Part shown: in pieces, positions 41,434 to 50,320 of the stretch
How positions within the stretch are numbered: position 1 is the first letter of the stretch
How the letters are laid out: every line of letters begins with the position of its first letter
Assembly (NCBI GenBank): GCA_049116315.1
Contig: JAGDZD010000008.1
Location: forward strand, 1 to 64,000
Direction: 5' to 3'
DNA from: Thalassobius sp049116315
GTDB lineage: Bacteria > Pseudomonadota > Alphaproteobacteria > Rhodobacterales > Rhodobacteraceae
DNA: 64,000 bases
The notes under the pieces: model-generated
The model's database searches: none
Seen by the model: only the letters and a program-made list of their open reading frames with translations
What the model was told of the DNA's origin: nothing
Position numbers and translations under genes: made by a program

Positions 41434-44400
41434 ATGCCCACCGAACTTCAAGGTCACGATAACCCTACAATCGCGTTCAACCTGAATGGCGTTAGTGACT
41501 ACTCAACACAGATGCCGTTCCTCGATATCATGCGAATGGCACGCCCATTCCAAGCCGAAGGTGACACCTATTCCGACCGGATGACCTATGAAGAATTGGT
41601 TGAGGGTGGATATCTGGATGAAAACGGCTACCCAACTTCCATCCCCGAAGACATGAACTTTGTCGGCACCATTTGGGATTGGGGCGCAAGCACCGACGGC
41701 AACACCGGTGTTCTGGACAGCCGCGCCGGCACCTATGTGGTGCAATGGGAAGGTGAAGGCACGCTGAACGTCGGCGGTGTGATCAACGTATTGTCTCAAG
41801 AAGACGGGCAAATCATTTTTGAAAACCCCACCGGGGCGGCGTTCTGGCTCTATATGGAAGAGACAGATCCAAACGGCACCGGTGACAACCTCACGAATAT
41901 TTCCGTGGTGCGTGAAGATCACCTTGAGATGTGGGAAGCAGGGGCAATCTTTAACCCTGATTGGACCTCGCTGATCGATGACACCCGTCAGTTCCGCTTC
42001 ATGGACTGGATGGACACCAACAACAGCCCGATCACCGATTTCGAACAGCTTAACACCATGGACAGTGCCACTTGGGTGGGTCACGGTATGGTGCCTGTCG
42101 AGGTGATGGTCCGGCTGGCCAATGAAACCGGCGTAGACCCGTGGTTTACACTGCCTTTGGGCGCAACTGATGATTTCGTGCGTCAGTTCGCAAGCTACGT
42201 GCAGGAAAACCTCGATGAAGGTTTGGTTGCGACGTATGAATTGTCCAACGAGCCTTGGAACTATCTGTTCCAGCAAACCCATACGCTTTATGCCCAAGCT
42301 GTCGAAGACTGGGGCCTGACAATGTATGGCTTTGGCGATCACTATTCGGCCTATGGTCGGGCTTCGGTCGAAATGGCTCTGTCGTTGCAAGAGGTCTATG
42401 GCACCGACAATGACACCTATCGCACCACATTGGGTGTACAGTCCGGCGGTGACTTCGAAGCCGTTGAACGCGTGATGACAGCGCCGTCTTGGCTTGAGGC
42501 GGATCCTGAGAACTATATTGCACCGCACACCCTGTTTGATTCCGTCTCTGCCACCACTTACTTTGGCGTTGGCGTTCTGACCGATGATACGCAACGCGCA
42601 GAACTTGCAGCGCGTTTGGCGGTGTCCTTCGAAGAGGCCGCAAGCTGGCTGGTTGAGCTGATGCAAGACCCAACCTACGACGGCTCGATCCCATCCACCT
42701 TGGCAAATGCGCGTTTGATCGACCAATGGGCCGATGTCTATGGTCTGGATCTCACCATCTATGAAGGTGGTCAGCACTTGCACCACTTGGCCGGTATTTC
42801 TGATGAGGCCCGCGCCTTTGCCGCCTTTATGGGTGAATTTGTCCGCACAGATGAAATGGCTGACCTTTATCAGCAACTCTGGGACGGCTGGGCTGAATTT
42901 GGGGATGGGCCTCAGATGCAGTTTGCCGATGTTTCCGGGTCCGGCGATTATGGCTCTTGGGGCGTTCTGACAGGTCTTTATGACGAAACTGCGCGCGCCA
43001 CTTTGCTGGCCGAACTGAACGCCGCAAGCGAAGCCACGTGGGAAGATCGCGGCGGCGAGCATTTCCAACAAGGTGTGACATTGCTCGGGGACGATGGGGC
43101 GGACACGCTCGAAGGGTCGCAAGCCGAAGACTACCTGCTGGGCAGCGCCGGTGACGACGTTCTGACCGGCTATGGTGACGATGATGGCATTCACGGTGGC
43201 GAAGGCACAAACGACCGGGCGGTCTACACCGGTCAGGTCAGCGATTACAATGTCACCTACGAAGTGCGTAACGGCGTTGGCGGTGTGGTGGTCGAAGACA
43301 CCCGCAGCGGCGACAACGACGGCACCGATTGGGTTGTTGCGGTCGAGCATCTGGATTTTGCCAATGGCACTGTCGATTTGCTCACCCTGTTCCCTGATCT
43401 GCTTGAGACAGCGCCAACACCGGTGGAAATCCCAGACGCACCAGTGGAATACGATCCGCCAATTGACGGCGAAGATCCTGAAACCCCAGAAATCCCGGTT
43501 TCGGTAACGCCGACCATTGGGGATGACCAGTTGGAACTGTTTGGCGGCGGCGGTGTGATTGATGCGCTTGCGGGCAACGACACCGTTTATGGCAGCAACG
43601 GCGCGGACGTTATCGTCGGTGGCGAAGGTGTTGACCTGCTGTTTGGTGCCGATGGGGCCGACACGTTTGAAGGTGGGGCCGGCAACGACATGATCTTTGG
43701 CACCAACGACGGTGGCCCAGAAGATGGCGATCAAGATGTTGCGCTTTATTCGGGATCTTTTGCCGACTTTAGCTTCTCGTTCCACGACTTTGGCGAAGGC
43801 CTGATCCTATCTGTGTCCAGCGAAGCCGAAGGTGATGACATGCTTTTTGGCATGGATTTGGTTCGGTTCGCGGATCTTCAGGCCAATGTCGATGACATCA
43901 TTCAGGCCCTGCGCGATGGCACCTCGGTTGAAGAGGTCTTTGAAGCATTGCCGCCAGCAGTTAGCGATCTGATCGCAACCGATGGGGATGATCTGTTCGA
44001 ACTGGGCAACACCGCAACCTATATCGACGGCCTTGGGGGTCACGATCTGATCTATGGCGGATCAGCGGGTGACCACCTGCGCGGTGGGGACGGCAATGAC
44101 CAACTCTTTGGTGGTGATGGTGCAGACACGCTTGAAGGCGGTGCGGGCAACAACATCCTGTTTGGTGCCGGTCACGATGATCACGTTGATGGCGCGGAAG
44201 ATGTGGCGCTGTTCTCGGGCAATGCGTTGAGCTTTGAGTTCAAAGTCATCGAGCTTGATAAAGGCCCAACCCTGATCGTGGATAGCGACACCGGCGGCAC
44301 CTTCTTGTTTGGCATTGAAACTGTGCGCTTTGACGATGTCGAAGCCAGCGTTGCGGATCTGATCCAAACACTCATGGATGGCGGAACAGCCGCCGAAGCC

Positions 44401-44652
44401 TTTGGTCTGTCAGTGCCAGAGCCACAAGCCTCTTCAATCGCCAGTGTAGAGGCCACTGAATTGGCGGATACGCCTGCTGAAGACGATGAGTTTGTCTTTG
44501 CTGACTTACCTGCTGAACAAGAGGTTGAACCGCTTGTCGTGCCGGCACCTGTACCGTCAGAGTCGCTTCCGGCAGGCGGCGCGCCAATCGATGTCGATTT
44601 GGATGTCACAATCGACGGCGTGACAAATGTCGAAACATTCGATTTTGTCTAA
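41434..44652 (+). CDS. RTX-repeat secreted glycoside hydrolase-like protein
   Basis: The 1072-residue protein has no N-terminal signal. Residues about 20-530 look like a TIM-barrel glycosidase of clan GH-A type: ELSNEPWNY gives a candidate acid/base E273, and TIYEGGQHL a candidate nucleophile E444. Three blocks of glycine-aspartate nonapeptide repeats follow (about 552-590, 698-760, 848-916; for example GGDGADTLEGGAGN), each with a beta-rich companion module. These bind calcium and mark type I secretion; the C-terminus (VETFDFV) suits an uncleaved signal. No type I exporter genes lie in the window. It may degrade or remodel exopolysaccharide. Start is ATG 41434 after AGGA; an upstream TTG also opens the frame. 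Confidence 0.85.
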   Translation: MPTELQGHDNPTIAFNLNGVSDYSTQMPFLDIMRMARPFQAEGDTYSDRMTYEELVEGGYLDENGYPTSIPEDMNFVGTIWDWGASTDGNTGVLDSRAGTYVVQWEGEGTLNVGGVINVLSQEDGQIIFENPTGAAFWLYMEETDPNGTGDNLTNISVVREDHLEMWEAGAIFNPDWTSLIDDTRQFRFMDWMDTNNSPITDFEQLNTMDSATWVGHGMVPVEVMVRLANETGVDPWFTLPLGATDDFVRQFASYVQENLDEGLVATYELSNEPWNYLFQQTHTLYAQAVEDWGLTMYGFGDHYSAYGRASVEMALSLQEVYGTDNDTYRTTLGVQSGGDFEAVERVMTAPSWLEADPENYIAPHTLFDSVSATTYFGVGVLTDDTQRAELAARLAVSFEEAASWLVELMQDPTYDGSIPSTLANARLIDQWADVYGLDLTIYEGGQHLHHLAGISDEARAFAAFMGEFVRTDEMADLYQQLWDGWAEFGDGPQMQFADVSGSGDYGSWGVLTGLYDETARATLLAELNAASEATWEDRGGEHFQQGVTLLGDDGADTLEGSQAEDYLLGSAGDDVLTGYGDDDGIHGGEGTNDRAVYTGQVSDYNVTYEVRNGVGGVVVEDTRSGDNDGTDWVVAVEHLDFANGTVDLLTLFPDLLETAPTPVEIPDAPVEYDPPIDGEDPETPEIPVSVTPTIGDDQLELFGGGGVIDALAGNDTVYGSNGADVIVGGEGVDLLFGADGADTFEGGAGNDMIFGTNDGGPEDGDQDVALYSGSFADFSFSFHDFGEGLILSVSSEAEGDDMLFGMDLVRFADLQANVDDIIQALRDGTSVEEVFEALPPAVSDLIATDGDDLFELGNTATYIDGLGGHDLIYGGSAGDHLRGGDGNDQLFGGDGADTLEGGAGNNILFGAGHDDHVDGAEDVALFSGNALSFEFKVIELDKGPTLIVDSDTGGTFLFGIETVRFDDVEASVADLIQTLMDGGTAAEAFGLSVPEPQASSIASVEATELADTPAEDDEFVFADLPAEQEVEPLVVPAPVPSESLPAGGAPIDVDLDVTIDGVTNVETFDFV

Positions 44653-44666
44653 CGGCTAACACCACA

Positions 44667-44695
44667 GTCTGACCCAGCGATTGTCTGGGTCAGAC
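44667..44695. terminator. Shared hairpin between convergent RTX and dtd genes
   Basis: GTCTGACCCAG pairs perfectly with CTGGGTCAGAC over a 7-nt loop. It overlaps the last codons of dtd on the other strand, so it can serve both converging transcripts. Confidence 0.65.
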
Positions 44696-45127
44696 ATCCA
44701 TCCAGATTGTGACCGGACCATCGTTGGTCAAGGACACTTTCATATCTGCGCCAAACTCTCCGGTTTGCACTGGGATGCCAAGCCCAGCCAGAGCTTGGGC
44801 AAAATACTCGTACAGTTCTTTTCCGACATCCGGGGCCGCTGCGGCTGAGAAGCCCGGGCGATTGCCACGCGAGGTGTCCGCCGCCAAGGTGAATTGCGAA
44901 ATCACCAGCGCCGACCCGTTGATGTCCACAACAGAGCGGTTCATCTTGCCACTCTCATCTTTGAAGATCCGCAGTTTGGAAATTTTCAACGCCAGTTGGT
45001 CCGCCTGGGCCGTTGTATCCCCCTGCATTGCACAGATCAGAATGACCAATCCCGGTCCGGTTTCGCCTATGACGGTGCCATCGACACTGACCTTGCCGTC
45101 TGTGACTCGTTGCAAAACTGCGCGCAT
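44690..45127 (-). CDS. dtd: D-aminoacyl-tRNA deacylase
   Basis: The 145-residue protein removes D-amino acids (and glycine mischarged on tRNA-Ala) from tRNAs in the cytoplasm. The family motifs are present: MRAVLQRV at the N-terminus, SQFTLAAD in the middle and TNDGPVT near the C-terminus, which form the chirality-proofreading pocket. Length matches the family. The upstream extension to 45205 is unlikely because ATG 45127 begins exactly at the conserved MRAVLQRV. Confidence 0.95.
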   Translation of the reverse strand: MRAVLQRVTDGKVSVDGTVIGETGPGLVILICAMQGDTTAQADQLALKISKLRIFKDESGKMNRSVVDINGSALVISQFTLAADTSRGNRPGFSAAAAPDVGKELYEYFAQALAGLGIPVQTGEFGADMKVSLTNDGPVTIWMDV

Positions 45128-45323
45128 AATTGGGCCTTTCCAGATGTCCTGTGCCATATTGTTGGGTAATTTGGGGGTGATGCAACCGGATTTCCCCAAA
45201 CCCACACTAGGGGTCGATCAGGTATAGGCTGAGAGATAGACCTGTGGCATTGCATCGAGACCCGTCTTGGCCCACGGGCAGGGAAGACGTGCATCAGTTT
45301 TGGCATGCCGAAGGGGCGGTGGG

Positions 45324-46421
45324 TTAGACCTGCCCCTCGCTCATCGCGACAACAAATCCGATCGCCCCAGCCACCAAGAGCCCAAGGATCACCGCAATTG
45401 CGATTTTCCATGCCGACCACGGGCGTTCGCCGCGCACACGTCCCGTCCGGCCATTGACCACAAAGCGATAGCTTTTGCCGCGGTACTTATATGCGGCCAG
45501 CCACACGGGCAGAAGGATGTGTTTAAAGGTCACGTCGCTGATCGCGGTGTCGATGTTGTGCACGCGCTGGCGGTCGCCCCCGATGTCAAACCGCACATCC
45601 CGTTCGATGGTGCGATCCATATGCATGCGGGCTTCGCCAAAGCCTTCGTCCAATTCGACAGTATAGGCCTCGGCGCGATACCCGGCCAAAAATTCGGGTT
45701 GATAAGGTTCCAGGGCCGACAAATCCCAAGGTTCCAAAGCATCGGTGAATTTCTTGGGCAAACTGCGCGAGGCCAACACCAAGACATCGTCAAAGAAGCG
45801 CGCGACCCGTCCCGAGGTGTTGCGCCAGCGAATTTTTTGCACCTGTTCTTCGTGCTGCTCCCCGTCACGGGTCACCGTGCGGGTTTCATAATAGACTGTG
45901 CCGCGTTCGCCGCGATAACTTGACTTGGTATCCGCATCAAAAGTCCAGAAAGGCACATAAATGCCGTCCAACTTGCGGCCCTTTCGGGCATATTCCTGAA
46001 GCCCATTGGGCGCAAACCACAGTTTGCCAAGCCATTCGGTCATGGCATCCCGCGCTTGCTTTTCGTCCATCGCAAAGGGCAACACGCCGCGCGGCTTGAT
46101 GTGACGATGGGTGCCCGTTCCGGTCACCACAGGCGTTGCACAAAAGGAGCAATCGGCGGCGTGGGTGGCTTCGGACATTTCGACCTGCGCGCCACAATTG
46201 GTACAGACCGAGACTTTGGTCTCTTCGATATCTTGGCTGGGCAGCATCGCGTTGAGCGCGTCTTTATAGTCCAGCTCTTTCAGACCGCCGCTGGGTGGGG
46301 TGTTTTCGCGAAATGGGGTCGCATGCCCGCAATGATCACACCGCAGCATCCCGCCTTCGGGATCAAAGCGGTAATCCGCGCCACATTGGTCGCAGGGAAA
46401 TCGGTGGTCTTGAGCGCTCAT
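45324..46421 (-). CDS. Zinc-ribbon protein with C-terminal membrane anchor
   Basis: The 365-residue protein has two zinc ribbons in its first 100 residues (CDQCG...CDHCG and CTNCG...CSFC), a central beta-rich domain of about 200 residues and one C-terminal membrane helix (IAIAVILGLLVAGAIGFVV). It resembles TFIIB-type zinc-ribbon proteins annotated as primosomal N'-like, though no helicase is present. Such genes frequently neighbour SPFH, TelA and XpaC genes, as here, suggesting membrane stress or trafficking. The molecular role is unknown. Confidence 0.75.
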   Translation of the reverse strand: MSAQDHRFPCDQCGADYRFDPEGGMLRCDHCGHATPFRENTPPSGGLKELDYKDALNAMLPSQDIEETKVSVCTNCGAQVEMSEATHAADCSFCATPVVTGTGTHRHIKPRGVLPFAMDEKQARDAMTEWLGKLWFAPNGLQEYARKGRKLDGIYVPFWTFDADTKSSYRGERGTVYYETRTVTRDGEQHEEQVQKIRWRNTSGRVARFFDDVLVLASRSLPKKFTDALEPWDLSALEPYQPEFLAGYRAEAYTVELDEGFGEARMHMDRTIERDVRFDIGGDRQRVHNIDTAISDVTFKHILLPVWLAAYKYRGKSYRFVVNGRTGRVRGERPWSAWKIAIAVILGLLVAGAIGFVVAMSEGQV

Positions 46422-46879
46422 ATCACGGGCCTCAGGTCTGAAGAATGGTCTGTCCCTTGGTGCCGCTATCTATGCGGTTAGTCCAGCTAAACTTTCAACG
46501 TGGACAGCGCAGACCGCACTGCCAAATTTGGGGCTGCGAAGGAGGATGACCCCGCATGTGTAGCTTTCATCGCGCTTTCAACCCTCACTGCAGCTGCGAT
46601 TTCGGACCTATAAAATAGGGCTTTGGGCGGTGCGTGATACTTTTTTGTCATCCGCACATATTAAACCGTCGTTCTCGGGGCGCGCGCCTAAAGCCACCCC
46701 TCTGGGGGCCGTCTTTTTGCTTATAAGCCGCGCGAACCACAGTGTTTCAGAGTATAAAGAAGCACAGACCAGCGGGACGCGCTTCGTGTGTAATGCTCTG
46801 CCAAAGACATCTGTTGCGACCAAATTCAACAGACCGTCTGACCGCAGACAAGGAAGAAAGTCGTCAAGCGAGAGATGAG
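46422..46879. other. Intergenic region without a recognised gene
   Basis: The left part of a 1.1 kb gap. Open frames on both strands (46608-46829, 46630-46878) overlap each other and lack ribosome sites. AT-rich stretches such as CTATAAAATAGG near 46609 could be promoter elements. Confidence 0.45.
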
Positions 46880-47104
46880 GACTATTTACCTAAGACGTTT
46901 TCTGTTTCGGTTATCAAGGCTGATCCGATGACCTCAGGTCCACCCTCTGACCAAGGATGGACCACCGGCTGAGACATCAGATCGATTTGTGCAGATGTTA
47001 TTGACCTAGACGCCAGACAGAAACTGTCACATCCGCAAACTGTTTGTCCCCTCGAACAGGTTGCACCAAGCCCCATGCTGAGTTTCAGCGTGGGGCTTTT
47101 CTCA
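46880..47104 (+). ncRNA. Candidate structured small RNA ending in a strong terminator
   Basis: A nested stem-loop spans 46922-46983: GATC, GATG, CTCAG, GTCCA and CCT on the left arm pair in order with AGG, TGGAC, CTGAG, CATC and GATC on the right arm. A small hairpin (GACAG-AAA-CTGTC) lies near 47016-47028, and a 12-bp terminator ends the unit at 47070-47100. No protein-coding frame leads into the terminator. The 5' end is a guess. The family is not recognised; the fold and terminator are the evidence. Confidence 0.42.
47068..47104 (+). terminator. Rho-independent terminator
   Basis: GCCCCATGCTGA pairs with TCAGCGTGGGGC (one T-G pair) over GTT, followed by TTTT. Since no gene precedes it on this strand, it points to an unannotated transcript. 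Confidence 0.8.
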
Positions 47105-47502
47105 TTTCAGCCCGAGATAAAGGACCACAGGTCAAGGTGACGCGGGTTGAGGGCTGGGGCTGTGATCAAAGATGTCAAAGCCTGAAAAGCCGCGATCAGG
47201 GCGGCAAAACCCCGGCTTGCGGGCGGAATTTTCTCAAAAGATATCGAAAAAAATCTGCGTTCGGGGCTGATTTTTATGGCGTTGCGCGCCAGTTGGCGTG
47301 GAAATTGCGTCAGAGGTGGCAAAGGGCTATCCGCGTAACCCCCTTATTTTTAAGGCTCTGAGGCAAAAGGCGGGTTCAGACCCATACTTTTGACAGGTCC
47401 TTAAAACTTTTTCGCTTAAATTTCTAAAATGTCGGGGGTTTGTGCCGTTTTGGTTATTGTACGCGGATCAATACATAAACTTTTGAGCAGAAAGATAACA
47501 AA

Positions 47503-47880
47503 ATGAGCCAGCAAAAAACTCTGAACGCACGTGACATCGTAAACCAAGCACAGGTTTCTCACTTCACTCTGGGCCTGCAACTGCGCGCCGCAGCCTATGA
47601 CGAGAACCAAGGCCTGAACCCACGTGTTTTCAAGCGCACAGACAACTGCGAGCTGGCCGCTCTTCTGCGTCACCTGAAAGCCAATGATGCGATGACCGAT
47701 CGTGCCAAGCAGGTAGAAATGCTGCACATCGATCTGCACGAAGCTGCAAGCGCCATTGCCTCGCTGATCGTTGCTGGTCAGTTTGATGAAGCCATTGCCG
47801 AGCTGGCCACCGGATACTACTCCGATGCAGCGGCCGCTCTGTCCAAATCTCTGTGCTACTTCAAAGCCGAAGTGGCCTGA
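47503..47880 (+). CDS. Stand-alone CZB (chemoreceptor zinc-binding)-like domain protein
   Basis: The 125-residue all-helical protein has H20, C49, H75 and H79. The spacing (29, 26, 4) closely matches the zinc ligands H22, C52, H79 and H83 of the CZB domain of E. coli DgcZ. LHIDLHEAASAIASLIVAGQFDEA corresponds to the conserved last helices. CZB domains usually regulate a fused kinase, cyclase or chemoreceptor by sensing zinc or oxidants; here there is no partner domain, so it would act in trans. It has its own upstream region and terminator. The LGxW-type residues after the Cys are not conserved. Confidence 0.7.
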   Translation: MSQQKTLNARDIVNQAQVSHFTLGLQLRAAAYDENQGLNPRVFKRTDNCELAALLRHLKANDAMTDRAKQVEMLHIDLHEAASAIASLIVAGQFDEAIAELATGYYSDAAAALSKSLCYFKAEVA

Positions 47881-47904
47881 GCCGAATTTGAAGACCTGCT
47901 CATA

Positions 47905-47935
47905 AAAAACGGCACCGAGGGGGTGCCGTTTTTAT
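47905..47935 (+). terminator. Rho-independent terminator after the CZB gene
   Basis: ACGGCACC pairs with GGTGCCGT over a G-rich loop and is followed by TTTTT; the upstream AAAAAA allows it to work for the converging SPFH gene as well. Confidence 0.85.
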
Positions 47936-47971
47936 CAAACATCGCCGAACACCTGTCCGAGCTCTGAGGGG

Positions 47972-49105
47972 TTAGACGCCAGGCGGGGGCGGCGGTGGCA
48001 TCACAGTGAACAATTGGGCCAGCTCAGCCACGTCTTCGGCGGGTTTCCACCCGTCCTGACCGGCGGTCCAGACATAGGTTTCACGTGTCAGCTCATTTGC
48101 AGCGGCCATCCGGCCGAGTTGAGCTTTGGAAAACGGGCCCTTGGTTTGGCCATTCTCAGCAACGTGCCAGACATGTTCCACAGGCGGGGGCGGTGGCGCA
48201 GCAACTGGTGCCGTTGCCTGAGGGGCGGCCTGAGGCGCAGAGGCGCCCCAAGGCCCCGTTTGACCCGCCATCATCGCATTGCCCATCTGCATGCCAATGC
48301 CAGCGCCCATTCCCATGCCCATCGATTGATCCATCGCACCGCCAGCGCCCATCGCTTCGGCGGCTTTCCATTTCATATGGTCGTCCAGATCTCCGGCGAT
48401 GCCACGAGAGGTGCGCGCATCCAGTGCTTTTTCGACCGCTGGGGGCAGCGAGATGTTTTCGATATAAAGTTCGGGGACCGACAGGCCGTAGCCTGCGATG
48501 GTGGCATCAATGGCCTTGGCGATCAATTTGCCGACTTCGCCGGTGTTGGCGGCCATGTCGAGGATTGGAATGCCCGACGCGGCAATAGCGCGTGAAAATT
48601 CCTGCACAATGATGTTGCGGATCTGAAAGCTGATCTCGTCCATGGTGAATTCACCATCGGTGCCGACAATCTCGGTCAGAAAGAGCGCGGGATCGGTGAC
48701 CTTGATGGTATAGGTGCCAAATGCGCGGATGCGGGTTGGGCCAAATTCCGGGTCACGCAGCATAATGGGGTTTTTGGTACCCCACTTAAGATCGGTGAAC
48801 CGATTGGTGTTCACAAAGTAGATCTCGGATTTGAACGGGGATTTAAAGCCGTGGTCCCAATGCTGCAGGGTGGTCATCACCGGCATGTTGTTGGTTTCAA
48901 GCATGTAAAGGCCGGGGGTAAAGACATCCGCCAGCTGGCCTTCGTGAACAAACACCCCGGCTTGACCTTCGCGCACAGTGAGCTTGGCGCCATACTTAAT
49001 CTCATGGCCTTCACGCTCAAAACGCCAAACCATGGTGTCGCGGGTGTCATCAACCCAGTGAATGACGTCGATAAATTCGCCGCTTAAAAAATCAAATAGT
49101 CCCAT
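47972..49105 (-). CDS. SPFH-domain protein with C-terminal GYF-like domain
   Basis: The 377-residue protein begins with an SPFH/band-7-type domain of the virion-core-protein-like branch (VREGQAGVFVHEGQLADVFTPGLYML, KWGTKNPIMLRDPEFG). A Met/Gly-rich segment (about 250-275), a proline-rich linker and a C-terminal domain (HVWHVAENGQTKGPFSKAQLGRMAA...YVWTAGQDGWKPA) matching the GYF_2 fold follow. SPFH proteins scaffold membrane microdomains. The GYF_2 domain probably binds proline-rich partners, including its own linker. It belongs with the TelA/XpaC group downstream. Confidence 0.87.
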   Translation of the reverse strand: MGLFDFLSGEFIDVIHWVDDTRDTMVWRFEREGHEIKYGAKLTVREGQAGVFVHEGQLADVFTPGLYMLETNNMPVMTTLQHWDHGFKSPFKSEIYFVNTNRFTDLKWGTKNPIMLRDPEFGPTRIRAFGTYTIKVTDPALFLTEIVGTDGEFTMDEISFQIRNIIVQEFSRAIAASGIPILDMAANTGEVGKLIAKAIDATIAGYGLSVPELYIENISLPPAVEKALDARTSRGIAGDLDDHMKWKAAEAMGAGGAMDQSMGMGMGAGIGMQMGNAMMAGQTGPWGASAPQAAPQATAPVAAPPPPPVEHVWHVAENGQTKGPFSKAQLGRMAAANELTRETYVWTAGQDGWKPAEDVAELAQLFTVMPPPPPPGV

Positions 49106-49368
49106 CAGGTCAAACTCCCTCTGTTATGGCTTTGTTTAAAGCATAGTGGTGTCGAACAGACCACTGCTGAAAACCGGACACGCTTTGGTTTGCGCCGCAG
49201 GCGCGGCCAAAGGATCCATGGTGAATGTGGCGCATGTGGGGATGCGCTTGACCCGGGCCTGACTTGAGGCGTCGCAGGTCAGGTTTGGGCGCTGGGGGGG
49301 GCCTATCTGTGAAAGCGGCCACCGGTTGCAGACGTGTTGCAAAGATCCGTGCAGGATCTGAGGCAGGG

Positions 49369-50316
49369 TTAGCTGTTCCCACCGGTCAATTCCGCCGCCA
49401 TCCGTTCAAACACGGGGCGGGCAATGCTGAGGGGCATGCCGAGGCGCAGGCGTGGATCATAAAGCATCTTCAGCAACATCTCGTCATGGGTGGTTAGAAA
49501 GGCAAACTCATCATCATCGTTAAAGATTGACGGGCGTGCGGTGGGGCTGTCATTGGCCAATCCCAACCCTTGCGAAAGCTCTTCGTGGATACAGGATTTT
49601 CGAATGATATCGGGGTGCTCTGAGCGAATGACAACAATGGCACGTCGGATGTCAGAGGGGTTGTCGCTGGCGGGATAGCCAAGCATCAAACAATGGGTCG
49701 AGCGCGACATGTTGGTTAGGATTCGCAAAGAGGTCGGGTTGGTGTTGGGCACAATGCGGCGCACATGGGCCAACAGTTCATCGGTGTCATCGGCGCCCAT
49801 GAACAGCACATGGAAATTTGCCTTGTTTTCAGACAGGCTGATCGGGTGCTGCGTGACCCGGTTTAACCGCTGGGCAAACAAGCGCACATTGGTGCTGTCC
49901 AGTTGCTTTTGATCCTCAGGAACAGAGGCGCCAAATTGCACCGACATGCGCACCGGGCTGCCCCAGCGCCGCACTGCACCAGGGGTGGTGTCACGCTGTG
50001 CCAAGAGCGGGCCAATGGTGTATTCATTGAAAAACGCAATGGTTTCAAAGTTTTGGGCCAGAGTTGCCGCGCTGAATGCGGTGTCTGGTCCACCGCCATC
50101 AGTGCGCAACAAACCTTGGGCCAACAGGTCGGCCTGAAGGTTGGCATAGTATTTGGTTAAGGCTTTGGACGAGGCCGACACTTGGGGGGGCGTGCTCAAA
50201 GCTGGGGGGCGTTGTGTCTCCGGGGGCGATTGTGGTTGCGTGACAGGTACGCAGGCCGCCAGCAAGCTGGCGACCCCCGCAACCGAGATCAATGCGAAAC
50301 GGCGACACGGTCCCAT
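49369..50316 (-). CDS. DUF2927 lipoprotein with zincin-like HEE motif
   Basis: The 315-residue protein has a lipoprotein signal ending LLAAC (lipidated C22) and a proline-rich spacer. The DUF2927 domain follows with CIHEELSQGLGLANDS (H244, E245), which resembles the HExxH-like active sites of metallopeptidases, and a following DEFAFLTTHDEMLLKMLYD stretch. It may be an envelope zinc protease, but activity has not been shown for this family as far as I know. It lies 4 bases after telA and is co-oriented with it. Confidence 0.8.
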   Translation of the reverse strand: MGPCRRFALISVAGVASLLAACVPVTQPQSPPETQRPPALSTPPQVSASSKALTKYYANLQADLLAQGLLRTDGGGPDTAFSAATLAQNFETIAFFNEYTIGPLLAQRDTTPGAVRRWGSPVRMSVQFGASVPEDQKQLDSTNVRLFAQRLNRVTQHPISLSENKANFHVLFMGADDTDELLAHVRRIVPNTNPTSLRILTNMSRSTHCLMLGYPASDNPSDIRRAIVVIRSEHPDIIRKSCIHEELSQGLGLANDSPTARPSIFNDDDEFAFLTTHDEMLLKMLYDPRLRLGMPLSIARPVFERMAAELTGGNS

Positions 50317-50320
50317 AGGC

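Noticed and set aside
41503..43785. A 760-residue open frame antisense to the RTX glycosidase gene
   Set aside because: The plus-strand gene has clear glycosidase and RTX motifs and a ribosome site. The antisense frame is a by-product of GC-rich, repeat-biased codons and has no start signal or domain.
46608..46878. Opposed short frames next to the candidate small RNA
   Set aside because: No start signal, and each overlaps the other; nothing protein-like.
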